Shown one piece after another: positions 47,402 to 56,583 of a DNA stretch of 64,000 nucleotides. The position numbers and the translations under genes were made by a program. Under the pieces are notes generated by a model. It ran no database searches. It was not told the DNA's origin and was given only the letters and a program-made list of their open reading frames with translations. The DNA comes from Chitinivorax sp. PXF-14. GTDB lineage: Bacteria > Pseudomonadota > Gammaproteobacteria > Burkholderiales > SCOH01. The stretch is taken from NCBI RefSeq assembly GCF_040812015.1, contig NZ_JBFNXJ010000005.1:124001-188000 (forward strand), read 5' to 3'. How positions within the stretch are numbered: position 1 is the first letter of the stretch; each line of letters begins with the position of its first letter.

Positions 47402-49447
47402 ATGGCCTCATACACGGTGGATGCCATCCGGTCGGTCGCGCTCGTCGGCCATTTCGATACCGGCAAGACCACGCTGACGGAGGCGCTGCTGTACCGCGCC
47501 GGCGCCATCGGCAGCCCGGGCACGGTGGAGCGTGGCGACACCGTGTGCGATTTCGACCCGCTGGAGAAGGACTACCGCCACTCGCTGAGCTTGGCGCTGG
47601 TCAATTTCAGCCACCAGGGCGCGGAAGTCCGCCTGATCGACACCCCGGGCTACCCCGACTTCATCGGCAACTCGATCTGCGCGCTGGCGGCGGCCGATAC
47701 GGCGCTGATCGTGGTCAACGCCACCAACGGCATCGAGCTCACCACCACGCGCATGATGGACTGGGCCGCCCGGCGCCAGCTCTGCCGCATGATCGTGATC
47801 AACAAGATCGACGCCGAGCGCGTCGACCTGCCCAGCCTGCTCGACGAGCTGCGCGAGGCCTTCGGCAAGGAGGTGCTGCCGATCAACCTGCCCGCCGACC
47901 ACGCCAACCGCGTGGTCGACTGCTTTTTCAACCCCGGCGGCGAGGCCGACTTCTCGTCGGTGGCCGAGGCGCACCGCGCGCTCGTCGACCAGGTGGTGGA
48001 GGTCGACGAGGAGCTGATGGCGCTCTACCTCGAACAGGGCGAGGTGGCGCCCGAGCAGCTGCATGCGCCGTTCGAGCGGGCGCTGCGCGAGGGCCATCTG
48101 GTGCCGGTATGCTTCGTCTCGGCGCGCACCGGGGCCGGCGTGGCCGAGCTGATGGACGTGCTGGTCAGGCTCGCGCCCAATCCGTTGGAGGGCAACCCGC
48201 CGCTGCTGGTCAAGGGCGAAGGCGAGACGGCGCTATCGTTCCATGCCGAGCCATCGCCCGACAAGCATGTGATCGCCCATGTATTCAAGGTGATCATGGA
48301 CCCCTTCGTCGGCAAGATGGGCATCTTCCGGCTGCACCAGGGCACGCTGACGCGCGACACGCAGCTGTTCGTCGGCAGCGGCCGGAAGCCGTTCAAGGTC
48401 GGCCACCTGTTCCGCATCCAGGGCAAGGTCTATACCGAGGTCGACAGCCTGCTGCCGGGCGATTTCGGCGCCATCGCCAAGGTCGAGGAGATCGAATTCG
48501 ATAGCGTGCTGCACGATTCGCACGACGAAGACCAGATCCACATGAAGCCGCTCGAATTCCCCACGCCGATGCAGGGGCTCGCGGTCGAGCCCAAGCGGCG
48601 CGGCGACGAGCAGCGCATCTCCGAGGTGCTGCACAAGCTGCAGATGGAAGACCCCTGCTTCAAGGTCGAATACCATCAGGCCACGCACGAAACCGTCATG
48701 CGCGGCCTGGGCGAGCTGCACCTGCGCTACATCCTCGACCGCATGGCCGGGCAATACCATCTCGAAGTCGCCACCCAGCCGCCGCGCGTGCCCTATCGCG
48801 AGACCATCACGCTGACAGCCGAAGGCCACCACCGCCACAAGAAGCAGACCGGCGGCGCCGGCCAGTTCGGCGAGGTGTTCCTGCGCGTGGAGCCGCTCGA
48901 GCGCGGCGCGGGCTTTCAGTTCGCCGACGAGGTCAAGGGCGGCGTGATCCCGGGGCAATTCATCCCCTCGGTCGAAAAGGGCATCCACCAGGTGCTGCTG
49001 GCCGGCCCGCTGGCGGGATGCGCCGTCACCGACGTCAAGGTGACGGTGTACGACGGCAAGCACCATTCGGTCGATTCGAAGGATGTGGCATTCCAGGCCG
49101 CCGGCCGCAAGGCCTTCATCGATGCAATCGGCAAGGCGCGCCCCATCGTGCTCGAGCCGGTGGTGGCGGTCGAGATCACCTGCCCCGAGCACGCGATGGG
49201 CGACATCACGGCCGACCTCACCAGCCGCCGCGGCCAGGTCACCGGCACGCAGAGCCTGTCGCGCGGCATGGCCATGGTGAACGGCCAGGTGCCGCTGTCC
49301 GAGTTGAGCAATTATGCCGCTCGCCTGAAATCGGTGACAGGCGGCCAGGGCAGCTATACCATGAACCTCAGCCATTACGACGCGGTGCCGCAGGATGTGC
49401 AGCTGCGGCTGGCGTCGGAATACAAGGCCGCCCCCGATGAAGACTGA
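47402..49447 (+). CDS. Elongation factor G-like GTPase (EF-G paralogue)
   Basis: 681 residues from ATG 47402. Full EF-G domain order: GTPase (P-loop GHFDTGKTT, DTPGYPDF, NKID), domain II, then domains III-V (MRGLGELHLRYILDRM, HKKQTGGAGQFGEVFLRVEP, GDITADLTSRRGQVTG). The switch I region reads DYRHSLSLA instead of the RGITI of true EF-G, and AHIDAGKTT/DTPGHVDF are altered, so it belongs to the EF-G-like (EF-G2/FusA2-like) group, not the main translocase. No rpsL-rpsG-tuf context. Likely a specialised ribosome factor. Confidence 0.88.
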   Translation: MASYTVDAIRSVALVGHFDTGKTTLTEALLYRAGAIGSPGTVERGDTVCDFDPLEKDYRHSLSLALVNFSHQGAEVRLIDTPGYPDFIGNSICALAAADTALIVVNATNGIELTTTRMMDWAARRQLCRMIVINKIDAERVDLPSLLDELREAFGKEVLPINLPADHANRVVDCFFNPGGEADFSSVAEAHRALVDQVVEVDEELMALYLEQGEVAPEQLHAPFERALREGHLVPVCFVSARTGAGVAELMDVLVRLAPNPLEGNPPLLVKGEGETALSFHAEPSPDKHVIAHVFKVIMDPFVGKMGIFRLHQGTLTRDTQLFVGSGRKPFKVGHLFRIQGKVYTEVDSLLPGDFGAIAKVEEIEFDSVLHDSHDEDQIHMKPLEFPTPMQGLAVEPKRRGDEQRISEVLHKLQMEDPCFKVEYHQATHETVMRGLGELHLRYILDRMAGQYHLEVATQPPRVPYRETITLTAEGHHRHKKQTGGAGQFGEVFLRVEPLERGAGFQFADEVKGGVIPGQFIPSVEKGIHQVLLAGPLAGCAVTDVKVTVYDGKHHSVDSKDVAFQAAGRKAFIDAIGKARPIVLEPVVAVEITCPEHAMGDITADLTSRRGQVTGTQSLSRGMAMVNGQVPLSELSNYAARLKSVTGGQGSYTMNLSHYDAVPQDVQLRLASEYKAAPDED

Positions 49448-49490
49448 TTGTGAGGAACTTGGGTACACCGTCGTGTGTCTTTGAAGGAGT

Positions 49491-50390
49491 ATGGACAAGG
49501 CAATCCCCCCGCTACCCGGCACGAGCGGCCCGGCCCCCGGCTTTTATGACCGGCGCGCCAGAAAGCCGCTGAAGATCGGCCTGTCGCCGCGCATCCTGAA
49601 CGAAGTGCCGGTCGAGCTCGGCTTCAAGAACCGCAAGCTGCAATACCTCGAGCAGTCGATGGCGCACTGGGTGCTCGACAGCGGCGCGCTGGTGTTCATG
49701 CTGCCGACCGTTGTCACACGCGGCGAGCTGACGCCCGACGACATCGACACCGCCGATTATGTCGATGCGCTCGATGGCCTGGTGCTGCAAGGCGGCGTCG
49801 ACATCTGCCCGGTGAGCTATGGTGAATCGAATCGCCACGCCGACCCCAAGTGCGACTCGGTGCGCGACGATTTCGAGCTGGGCCTGCTGCGCGGCTTCAT
49901 CGCCCAGCAAAAGCCGGTGCTCGGCATCTGCCGAGGCATGCAGCTGATCAACGTGGCCTGCGGCGGCAGCCTGATGCAGGATATCGGCAGCGAGCTCGCG
50001 GCCTGCACCTCGCACAACAGCGCCGAGCTGTATGACCACAATATCCATGATGTGCGTTTTCAGCCCGGCAGCCTGCTCGAACAACTCTATCGCGAGGAAC
50101 CGAAGCGCGGCGTGGTGTCGATCCACCACCAAGCGGTCAAGACACTGGGCTCGCGCCTCGATGTCGAGGCCATCAGCCCATGCGACGGCATCGTCGAGGC
50201 AATCCGCCTGCAAGGCCCGGCCTGGGTCGTCGGCGTGCAGTGGCACCCGGAATACCACGACCAGTGCTGCGAAGGCGTGATGCCCGCGGCACCGTTGCTC
50301 GATGCCTTCCTGGATGCGGCGCGGGCGCGGCGCAACGCGATCTGGCCCAAGCGCGACGACACCCCGTTGCGCGAGCCGGCGCACACCTGA
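49491..50390 (+). CDS. Class I glutamine-amidotransferase-like hydrolase (PuuD / peptidase C26 type)
   Basis: 299 residues. LKIGLSPRILNEVP, LDGLVLQGGVDICPVSYG, nucleophile Cys in VLGICRGMQLINVACGG, and the His-Glu pair in VGVQWHPEYH complete the triad. Related enzymes hydrolyse gamma-glutamyl-GABA in putrescine breakdown; other puu genes are absent, so the substrate is open. The AAGGAG site is only one base from the ATG, which is tight; no better start is seen. It follows the EF-G-like gene by 43 bases and may share its transcript. Confidence 0.85.
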   Translation: MDKAIPPLPGTSGPAPGFYDRRARKPLKIGLSPRILNEVPVELGFKNRKLQYLEQSMAHWVLDSGALVFMLPTVVTRGELTPDDIDTADYVDALDGLVLQGGVDICPVSYGESNRHADPKCDSVRDDFELGLLRGFIAQQKPVLGICRGMQLINVACGGSLMQDIGSELAACTSHNSAELYDHNIHDVRFQPGSLLEQLYREEPKRGVVSIHHQAVKTLGSRLDVEAISPCDGIVEAIRLQGPAWVVGVQWHPEYHDQCCEGVMPAAPLLDAFLDAARARRNAIWPKRDDTPLREPAHT

Positions 50391-50494
50391 GCCGCCAGCT
50401 TGAGCGTTTCGGCACCAAACCTGATCGCCTGCGCGCCACAGCCTGGCTGCGCGCAAGCGATACTGGCCTGACTTCAACCGCCCGGAGCCAGACC

Positions 50495-51040
50495 ATGTCG
50501 CGTCATCATCTGCTTGTCGCAGCCAGCCTCGTTTTCGCCTGCTCGTCCGCCATGGCCGGCGAGTTTCGCATCTGGAGCAACGACATCGCCGGCGGCCGCC
50601 TCAGCAAGACCCAGGAATACAACGCCCACGGCTGCAGCGGCGGTAACCTGTCGCCGCAGCTGGCCTGGGCCGATGCCCCGGCCGGCACGCGCAGCTTCGT
50701 GGTCACCGTCTACGACCCGGATGCGCCAACCGGCTCGGGCTTCTGGCACTGGGTGGTGGCCAACCTACCGGCCGACAGCCAGCGCCTGGCGGGTGGCGCC
50801 GGCAGTGGCAAGGCCAGCCTGCCCGCCGGCAGCCTCGAAACGCGCACCGACATGGGCGTGCCCGGCTTCGTTGGCGCCTGCCCGCCAGCCGGCGAGCGCC
50901 ATCGCTACCAGTTCACCGTGCATGCGCTCAAGGTCGATCACCTCGATATCACGGCGGATACCAGCGCCGCACTCGTCGGCTTCATGACACATATGAATAG
51001 CCTGGGCCAGGCGAGTTTCACTGCCACCTACGCACGCTGA
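50495..51040 (+). CDS. Secreted YbhB/YbcL-family (PEBP) protein
   Basis: 181 residues from ATG 50495 (CGGAG 7 bases upstream). Signal peptide ending AMA, then the phosphatidylethanolamine-binding fold: GCSGGNLSPQLAWADAPAGTRSFVVTVYDPDAPTGSGFWHWVVANLP, and PPAGERHRYQFTVHALKVDHL. The DPDAPTGSGFWHW ligand-pocket signature is intact. Bacterial members are of uncertain role. The AraC gene begins 12 bases after the stop; the two probably form an operon. Confidence 0.88.
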   Translation: MSRHHLLVAASLVFACSSAMAGEFRIWSNDIAGGRLSKTQEYNAHGCSGGNLSPQLAWADAPAGTRSFVVTVYDPDAPTGSGFWHWVVANLPADSQRLAGGAGSGKASLPAGSLETRTDMGVPGFVGACPPAGERHRYQFTVHALKVDHLDITADTSAALVGFMTHMNSLGQASFTATYAR

Positions 51041-51052
51041 CCGGAGATGACC

Positions 51053-51904
51053 ATGCCCGCCGCCCCTCGCCCGCCAGGGCAACGCGTGATCCTTGCCCGC
51101 GAGGGCCATGGCGCCAGCGGGCGAATCGTCGAGTACGGGCTGCCGGTGCTGCGCGGCATCGCCATCGACCACCCGAGCCTGATCGTCGTGCTCAAGGGCA
51201 CCAAGACGCTGCGCTGGGATGGCCACAGCTGCCGCATCGAAGCCGGCGAGGCCGTCGCGCTGGCCAGCGGCGGGCTGTTCGATGTCGAAAATCATCCCGC
51301 GCCCGACGGCGAATACCAGGCCAGCTGGTTTGCCTGGCATGGCGATGCGCTGGCCGCCCACGCCCCCGCGGTCGGCAGTCGGCCGGTGCGCGACATGCTG
51401 CTGCTCGGCGCCGTGGAGCCCGCCTTCATGGCGAGCTTCGAGCATGCGCGCGAGGCAATCGGCGATGCGGTTGGCGTGCCCGATGCGATCGCCCGGCACC
51501 GCCTGGCCGAGCTGCTGGCGTGGATCGCGTTGCGCGGCGGCCATTTCGCGACGAACCCCCAGGCCAGCGTGAAACAACGCGTGCGCGCACTGCTCGGCCG
51601 CGCGCCGGAGCAGGACTGGAGCGCAGCCGCCGTGGCAAGCGCGCTGGCGATGAGCGAAGCGACGCTGCGCCGGCGCCTGACCGCCGAAGCGAGCTCGTTG
51701 ACCAGCCTGCTCGTCGACGTGCGCATGTCGCTCGCGCTCAGCCTGCTGCAGTCGACCGATCGCCCGATCGTGCAGATCGCCCAGGATGCAGGCTACGCCT
51801 CACCGTCGCGCTTTGCCGTGCGCTTTCGCGAGCGCTTCGGCTTTGCCCCGACCGCCGTCAGGGGCCACCAGCGGGATGGCGCCAGCCGCCCCGGCGCGGC
51901 TTAA
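51053..51904 (+). CDS. AraC-family transcriptional regulator
   Basis: 283 residues from ATG 51053 (GGAG 6 bases upstream; a second ATG at 51047 abuts that site). A cupin-like N-terminal region (about 1-130) precedes a C-terminal AraC domain: WSAAAVASALAMSEATLRRRLTAEASSLTSLL and IVQIAQDAGYASPSRFAVRFRERFGFAPTAVRGH. Co-transcribed with the PEBP-family gene, which may be its target or have a related ligand. Confidence 0.87.
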   Translation: MPAAPRPPGQRVILAREGHGASGRIVEYGLPVLRGIAIDHPSLIVVLKGTKTLRWDGHSCRIEAGEAVALASGGLFDVENHPAPDGEYQASWFAWHGDALAAHAPAVGSRPVRDMLLLGAVEPAFMASFEHAREAIGDAVGVPDAIARHRLAELLAWIALRGGHFATNPQASVKQRVRALLGRAPEQDWSAAAVASALAMSEATLRRRLTAEASSLTSLLVDVRMSLALSLLQSTDRPIVQIAQDAGYASPSRFAVRFRERFGFAPTAVRGHQRDGASRPGAA

Positions 51905-51905
51905 A

Positions 51906-53306
51906 CTAGGCAGCCGATGGCAGGGCTGGTCCGGCGGCAGGAAACAGCAGCAGCACGCAGGAGCCCACGTCCCCGTCGCCCGGCTCGATCCGCAGGCTGG
52001 CGCCGTGCCGCGCGGCGATCTCGCTGACGATGGCCAGCCCGAGCCCGCAGCCGGGCTCGACCGTATCCGTACCGCGATAGAAGCGCTCGCACACCCGGCC
52101 GCGCTCGGCTTCGGCGATGCCCATGCCGGTATCGTTGACGCGCACGGCAACCTGCCCGCCCAGCAGCGCGACGCCGACGGTGATCTGCCCGCCTGCGGGC
52201 GTGTAGCGGATCGCATTGTCGATCAGGTTGGCCAGCAACTCGGCCAGCAACATCGGCTCGCCGGCGACGAGGGCCGGCGTCGCGCACAGTTTGGCGCCGA
52301 GATCGTGGCCACGGGCCAATGCCGCGGGCACCCAGTCGGCCGTCACCTGCTCGGCCACCCGGCACAGGTCGACCGGGGCCTGCGGCACCGCCCCATCCCC
52401 CTTGCTGTCGGCGCGCGCCAGCGCCAGCAGCTGCTGCACCAGCCGCACGCCGCGATCGACGCCGAGCCGCAGCTGTTCGAGCGAATGGCGCACCTCGGCC
52501 GGATCGCCCTGCGCCAGCGCGAAGTCGGTCTGCGCCTTGAGTCCGGCCAGCGGCGTGCGCAGCTGATGCGCCGCATTGGCGACGAAACGCTGCTGCGCCG
52601 CGAGCATGCCGGCGGTGCGCGCGAGCAGGCCGTTGAGCGCATCGATCAGGCCATTGAGCTCGGCGGGCGCGCCGCCACGGTCGAGCGGTTCGAGATTGCT
52701 GGCGGCGCGCGCACCGACCACCGCTTCGAGCCGGCGCAGCGGCGCCAGGCCGCGGCGCACGCCGAGCACGATCACGCCGACAGCGATGGCGATCAGCATC
52801 AGCTGCGGCAGCACCACGCCGCCGAGCATCTGCTTCGCCAGCAGGCGGCGCTTGCGTAGCGTTTCCGCAGTCTGCACCAGCACGCGGTGCGCGCCGAAGT
52901 CGAGCAGCATGGCCGACACGCGAATCGGCTCGCCACCGGCCTGGCTGTCGTAGAAGAACGGCTGGCCATCGCTGCGGCTCGGCTCGGGCAGCGAGATGTC
53001 GGCCGAGCCGTCGAGCCGCTGGCCGGTGCTCAGGTCGTCGACGCGGAAATAGATCCTGTCGTATTGGTCCAGCGTCAGCATGTGCCGCGCCACCGCCGGC
53101 AGCACGACGCTGACCGCCGAGTTCTCCAGCCTCACCTGCGCCGACAGCGTCAGGGTGTTGTCGAACAGGCCGCGGTCGTAGGCGGTGTTGGCGTACTTGA
53201 GTGCCAGGCTGTAGGTGATCGCGCCACCGAGCAGCAGTACGGCCAGCATCGGCAGCAGCAGCCAGCGCAGCAGCAGTGCGCGCAGCGAGCCTGCGCTAGT
53301 CGGCAT
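51906..53306 (-). CDS. Sensor histidine kinase (TctE/QseC-like)
   Basis: 466 residues from ATG 53306 (GGAGG 6 bases upstream). Membrane segments near 10-32 and 148-170 frame a periplasmic 2CSK_N-type sensor; HAMP-like linker; phosphoacceptor His in NAAHQLRTPLAGLKAQ; then an HATPase domain with NLIDNAIRYTPAGG, NDTGMGI and GCGLGLAIV. It autophosphorylates and passes the group to the response regulator, whose gene overlaps by 11 bases. The ligand is unknown. Confidence 0.93.
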   Translation of the reverse strand: MPTSAGSLRALLLRWLLLPMLAVLLLGGAITYSLALKYANTAYDRGLFDNTLTLSAQVRLENSAVSVVLPAVARHMLTLDQYDRIYFRVDDLSTGQRLDGSADISLPEPSRSDGQPFFYDSQAGGEPIRVSAMLLDFGAHRVLVQTAETLRKRRLLAKQMLGGVVLPQLMLIAIAVGVIVLGVRRGLAPLRRLEAVVGARAASNLEPLDRGGAPAELNGLIDALNGLLARTAGMLAAQQRFVANAAHQLRTPLAGLKAQTDFALAQGDPAEVRHSLEQLRLGVDRGVRLVQQLLALARADSKGDGAVPQAPVDLCRVAEQVTADWVPAALARGHDLGAKLCATPALVAGEPMLLAELLANLIDNAIRYTPAGGQITVGVALLGGQVAVRVNDTGMGIAEAERGRVCERFYRGTDTVEPGCGLGLAIVSEIAARHGASLRIEPGDGDVGSCVLLLFPAAGPALPSAA

Positions 53307-53961
53307 CACCGGCCTCCAGCAGGTAGCCCAGCCCGCGCACGGTGCGGATCGCCGCCCCCGCGCCATCGAGCTTGCGGCGCAGGCGGTGGACATAGACCTC
53401 GACCGCGTTCTGGCCGATGTCGCCGTCCCAGCCGGTCAGCATTTCCTGGATGCGGTCCTTGCCGACCACGCGGCCGAGGTTCATCAGCATCAGCTCGAGC
53501 AGCGCGGTTTCGCGCGACGACAGTGCCAGCGCGCCATCGCCGACATAGGCGCGGCGCTCCTGCACATGCCAGCGCAGGCGGCCACAGCCGATCACGTCGG
53601 CCTGGCCGCGCCGCAGCAGGGCGCGCAGCCGCGCTTCGAGCTCCTTCAGGTCGAAGGGTTTGCTCATGAAGTCGTCGGCGCCGCAATCGAGGCCGTCGAT
53701 CTTGTCCTGCACCGTGTCGCGCGCGCTCAGGATCATCACCGGCAGCCTGTCCTGCCGCTGCCGCAGGCGGCGCAGCACGGCCAGGCCGTCGAGGCGCGGC
53801 AGGCCCAGGTCGAGTACGACGATGTCGAAGCTGGTGGCCGCCAGCGCGGCATCGGCCTGCTCGCCGTCGCTCACGCAGTCCACGGTATAGCCGGCCTGGC
53901 CCAGTGCGCGCTTGAGCACGTCGAGGATGACCGGGTCGTCTTCAATCAGCAGCAGTCGCAT
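53296..53961 (-). CDS. OmpR-family response regulator
   Basis: 221 residues. Receiver domain with acidic EDD at 7-9, phosphoacceptor Asp in VVLDLGLPRLDG (about 51), conserved Lys in MSKPFD, followed by a winged-helix DNA-binding domain (LSSRETALLELMLMNLGRVVGKDRI ... VEVYVHRLRRKLDG ... IRTVRGLGYLLEAG). Closest in style to TctD/QseB regulators. A palindrome GGATCACTGATCC (54024-54036) lies 63 bases upstream of its start and could be an autoregulatory site. The remaining bases to the FixH-like gene (to 54233) show nothing else. Confidence 0.94.
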   Translation of the reverse strand: MRLLLIEDDPVILDVLKRALGQAGYTVDCVSDGEQADAALAATSFDIVVLDLGLPRLDGLAVLRRLRQRQDRLPVMILSARDTVQDKIDGLDCGADDFMSKPFDLKELEARLRALLRRGQADVIGCGRLRWHVQERRAYVGDGALALSSRETALLELMLMNLGRVVGKDRIQEMLTGWDGDIGQNAVEVYVHRLRRKLDGAGAAIRTVRGLGYLLEAGDAD

Positions 53962-54233
53962 GGTTTCGCGTCAGTAAGGTTTTTGTAAGTCGCGCGCCGT
54001 AGCATGTGTCTTATTGCATGTTTGGATCACTGATCCGGGCATCCGGCTGCGGGCCCCCGCAGCTTACCACTGGGCAGCTCGGCTTTGCTTTGGCATCGAC
54101 CGCAGAGCCGCCACCCGGTGCCGGGCACGTTGTTAGCGGACAGCAGCCGGCCCCAGGTGGCGTGCTCTCCGGCTCGGGCCATGCGCGAGCCGGCATGTGC
54201 CCCTGAGGCTGTTCTCGTAAAAGGTCACACACG

Positions 54234-54803
54234 ATGTCTTCCCCTCTCCCCCAAGCCGACGGCAAGAAACGCTGGTATCGCCATCTCGGCCCCTGGCTGC
54301 TGATGGCCGGGCCGGCCACGGTCGTCGCCGCCAGCCTGTTCACCGCCTGGCTCGCCTACACGCGCCAGGATGACATGGTCGAGTCCGACTACTATCAGGC
54401 CGGCGAGAGCGTGAACCAGACGCTCAAGACCAATCGCTACGCACTGCAGCAGCATCTGGCAGGCCAGCTGCAGTTCACCGGGCAAGGCGCGGTATCGCTC
54501 GACCTGGTGCCCTGCCCCGACGGCCACTGCCCGCCGAGCGTGACGCTCGCGCTGCGCCACCCGGCCAAGCACCAGTTCGACCAGACCATCCCGCTCGCGC
54601 TCGACGGCGATCACCACTACGTCGGCCACGCCAGCCTGCCGCCGGCGCGGCGCTGGTATCTGACACTCGGCGACAACGAGCACCGCTGGCGCATCGGCGC
54701 CGTGTGGGATACCGCCAAGGCGGGCGTCACTACGTCGGGCGCCACTGCGCCGGGCATCGTCACGCTGCATCCGCTGCAATCGGTGTCGCCGGAAGACGAC
54801 TGA
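54234..54803 (+). CDS. FixH-family membrane protein
   Basis: 189 residues. One membrane helix near 20-41 (PWLLMAGPATVVAASLFTAWLAY) then DDMVESDYYQAGESVNQTLKTNRYA, the FixH hallmark, and a beta-rich periplasmic part. FixH is tied to copper handling and assembly of cbb3 oxidase, usually within ccoNOPQ-fixGHIS. None of these genes lies in the window, so this is a detached copy. An ArnT-like gene follows 40 bases later. Confidence 0.82.
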   Translation: MSSPLPQADGKKRWYRHLGPWLLMAGPATVVAASLFTAWLAYTRQDDMVESDYYQAGESVNQTLKTNRYALQQHLAGQLQFTGQGAVSLDLVPCPDGHCPPSVTLALRHPAKHQFDQTIPLALDGDHHYVGHASLPPARRWYLTLGDNEHRWRIGAVWDTAKAGVTTSGATAPGIVTLHPLQSVSPEDD

Positions 54804-54843
54804 GCCGGCTGCACGCCGCCGATCGACCGCCAACGTCACAGCC

Positions 54844-56583
54844 ATGTCCGTGCAAAAAAGTCTTACCCTCCCCTCGCTGGCGCCCGCGGCGAGCCTGCCC
54901 GAAACGATCGCGGGCCGGCTGCAGCAGGCGGTGCCGGGCCTGTGGTACATGCTGTTCCTCGTGCTCTACCTGCTGCCGGGCGTGGTCGGCCACGACCCAT
55001 GGAAGCAGGACGAGACCTATTCGTTCTCGATGGTGCTGCACATCCTGAGCAGCGGCGACTGGGTGGTGCCGACGGTCGCCGGCGAGCCCTTCATGGAAAA
55101 GCCGCCGTTCTACTACCTGGTGGCGGCCGGCAGCGCCTGGCTGCTCAAGGGCTGGCTGCCGCTGCACGACGGCGCGCGACTGGCCTCGCTGCTGTTCATG
55201 GCGCTGGCGCTCTGCGCCGTCGACCGCGCCGGGCGCGCGCTCCAGCCACAGGCGCGCCATGCCGCGCCGCTGTTGCTGCTGGCCAATCTCGGGCTGCTGT
55301 TGCATGCCCATACGCTGCTGACCGACATCGGCCTGACCGCCGGCACCGCGCTGGCCCTGCTCGGGCTGTTGCGCCTGCCCGAGCGGCCGATGCTGGGCGC
55401 GGCGCTGCTCGGCAGCGGCGGCGGCATGGCGCTGATGACCAAGGGCCTGCTGATACCGGGCGTGCTCGGCCTCAGCATCGTCGCCATGGCGCTCGCGCAG
55501 CCGGCCTGGCGCCGCCACTGGAACGTCCGCATCGTGGCCGCCACCCTGCTGTGGGCAGCCCCGTGGCTGCTGGTGTGGCCGTGCGCGCTCTACCTGCGCT
55601 CGCCCGAGCTGTTCCACGACTGGTTCTGGCTCAACAATATCGGGCGTTTCTTCGGCTTCTCGGTGGGGCAGCTCGGGGCTGCCAACGAGCCCGGCTTCTA
55701 TCTGCGCAACGTGCCGTGGTTCACCTTCCCCGCGCTGCCGCTGGCGGCCTGGGGCCTCTACCGCCGGCGCCGCGAGCTGCCGGGCCGGCACGACTGGCAG
55801 CTGCTCCTGGTGTTCAGCGCCATCCTGCTGGCCGTGCTGAGCCGTTCGGCCAGCGCGCGGGCGCAATACCTGTTGCCGCTCCTGCCGGCGCTGTCGCTGC
55901 TCGCCACGCTCGGCCTCCCCGCCGGCGCACACGCCCTGCGCTACCTCGGCCGCGCCGCGCTCGCCCTGTCGATCGCACTGACTGGCCTGGCCTGGCTCTT
56001 GTGGGCGAGCATCACCCTGCAGCTGCCGCTCGTGCCGCTGAGCTGGCTCGCGCACTGGCTGCCGCTCCACTACCGCATGCCGGTGCAGCCCGGCGCCATC
56101 CTGCTCGCACTGGCCTTACCCTTGCTGCTGCTCGCCGCAGGGCGACAGCTCGCCGGCAGGCTGCCGCGGCCGCTCCTGCATTGGGTCGGCGCGCTGGCGC
56201 TGCTGTGGGGCAGCGTGATGACGCTGCTGCTGCCGTGGATCGACGAGGCCAAGAGCTACCGCACGCCGCTCGTCGAGCTGTCGGGCGAGCTGCAAGGTCC
56301 GGCGGCTTGCGTCGGCCGCATCAATGTCGGCGAATCGGAGCGCTCGATGCTCGAATACATCACCGGTACCGTGACGAAGACCATCGATCCGCAGGGCGCC
56401 GCGCGCTGCCCGCAACTGCTGGTCGGTGGCCGCAGGCGCCACATCGTCGAGCCCGACGCCCGACTGTGGCAGCTGCGCTGGGAAGGGCACCGCCCCGGTG
56501 ACGACAGCGAGTTGCTGCGCCTCTACCAGCGCCGCAATCAGGTCAGCGCCAGCCTTACAGGCCCGCCTCGATCTCGCGGCTGA
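54844..56583 (+). CDS. ArnT/PMT-family membrane glycosyltransferase
   Basis: 579 residues with about twelve membrane helices and a soluble C-terminal part. GVVGHDPWKQDETYSFSMVLHILSSGDWVVPTVAGEPFMEKPPFYYL, in the first periplasmic loop, has the conserved acidic and Glu-Lys-Pro-Pro residues of the family. These GT-C enzymes move a sugar from a polyprenyl-phosphate donor to lipid A or another acceptor (ArnT uses aminoarabinose). No arn operon is present, so the sugar is open. Its 3' end overlaps the convergent LysR gene by 29 bases. Confidence 0.85.
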   Translation: MSVQKSLTLPSLAPAASLPETIAGRLQQAVPGLWYMLFLVLYLLPGVVGHDPWKQDETYSFSMVLHILSSGDWVVPTVAGEPFMEKPPFYYLVAAGSAWLLKGWLPLHDGARLASLLFMALALCAVDRAGRALQPQARHAAPLLLLANLGLLLHAHTLLTDIGLTAGTALALLGLLRLPERPMLGAALLGSGGGMALMTKGLLIPGVLGLSIVAMALAQPAWRRHWNVRIVAATLLWAAPWLLVWPCALYLRSPELFHDWFWLNNIGRFFGFSVGQLGAANEPGFYLRNVPWFTFPALPLAAWGLYRRRRELPGRHDWQLLLVFSAILLAVLSRSASARAQYLLPLLPALSLLATLGLPAGAHALRYLGRAALALSIALTGLAWLLWASITLQLPLVPLSWLAHWLPLHYRMPVQPGAILLALALPLLLLAAGRQLAGRLPRPLLHWVGALALLWGSVMTLLLPWIDEAKSYRTPLVELSGELQGPAACVGRINVGESERSMLEYITGTVTKTIDPQGAARCPQLLVGGRRRHIVEPDARLWQLRWEGHRPGDDSELLRLYQRRNQVSASLTGPPRSRG

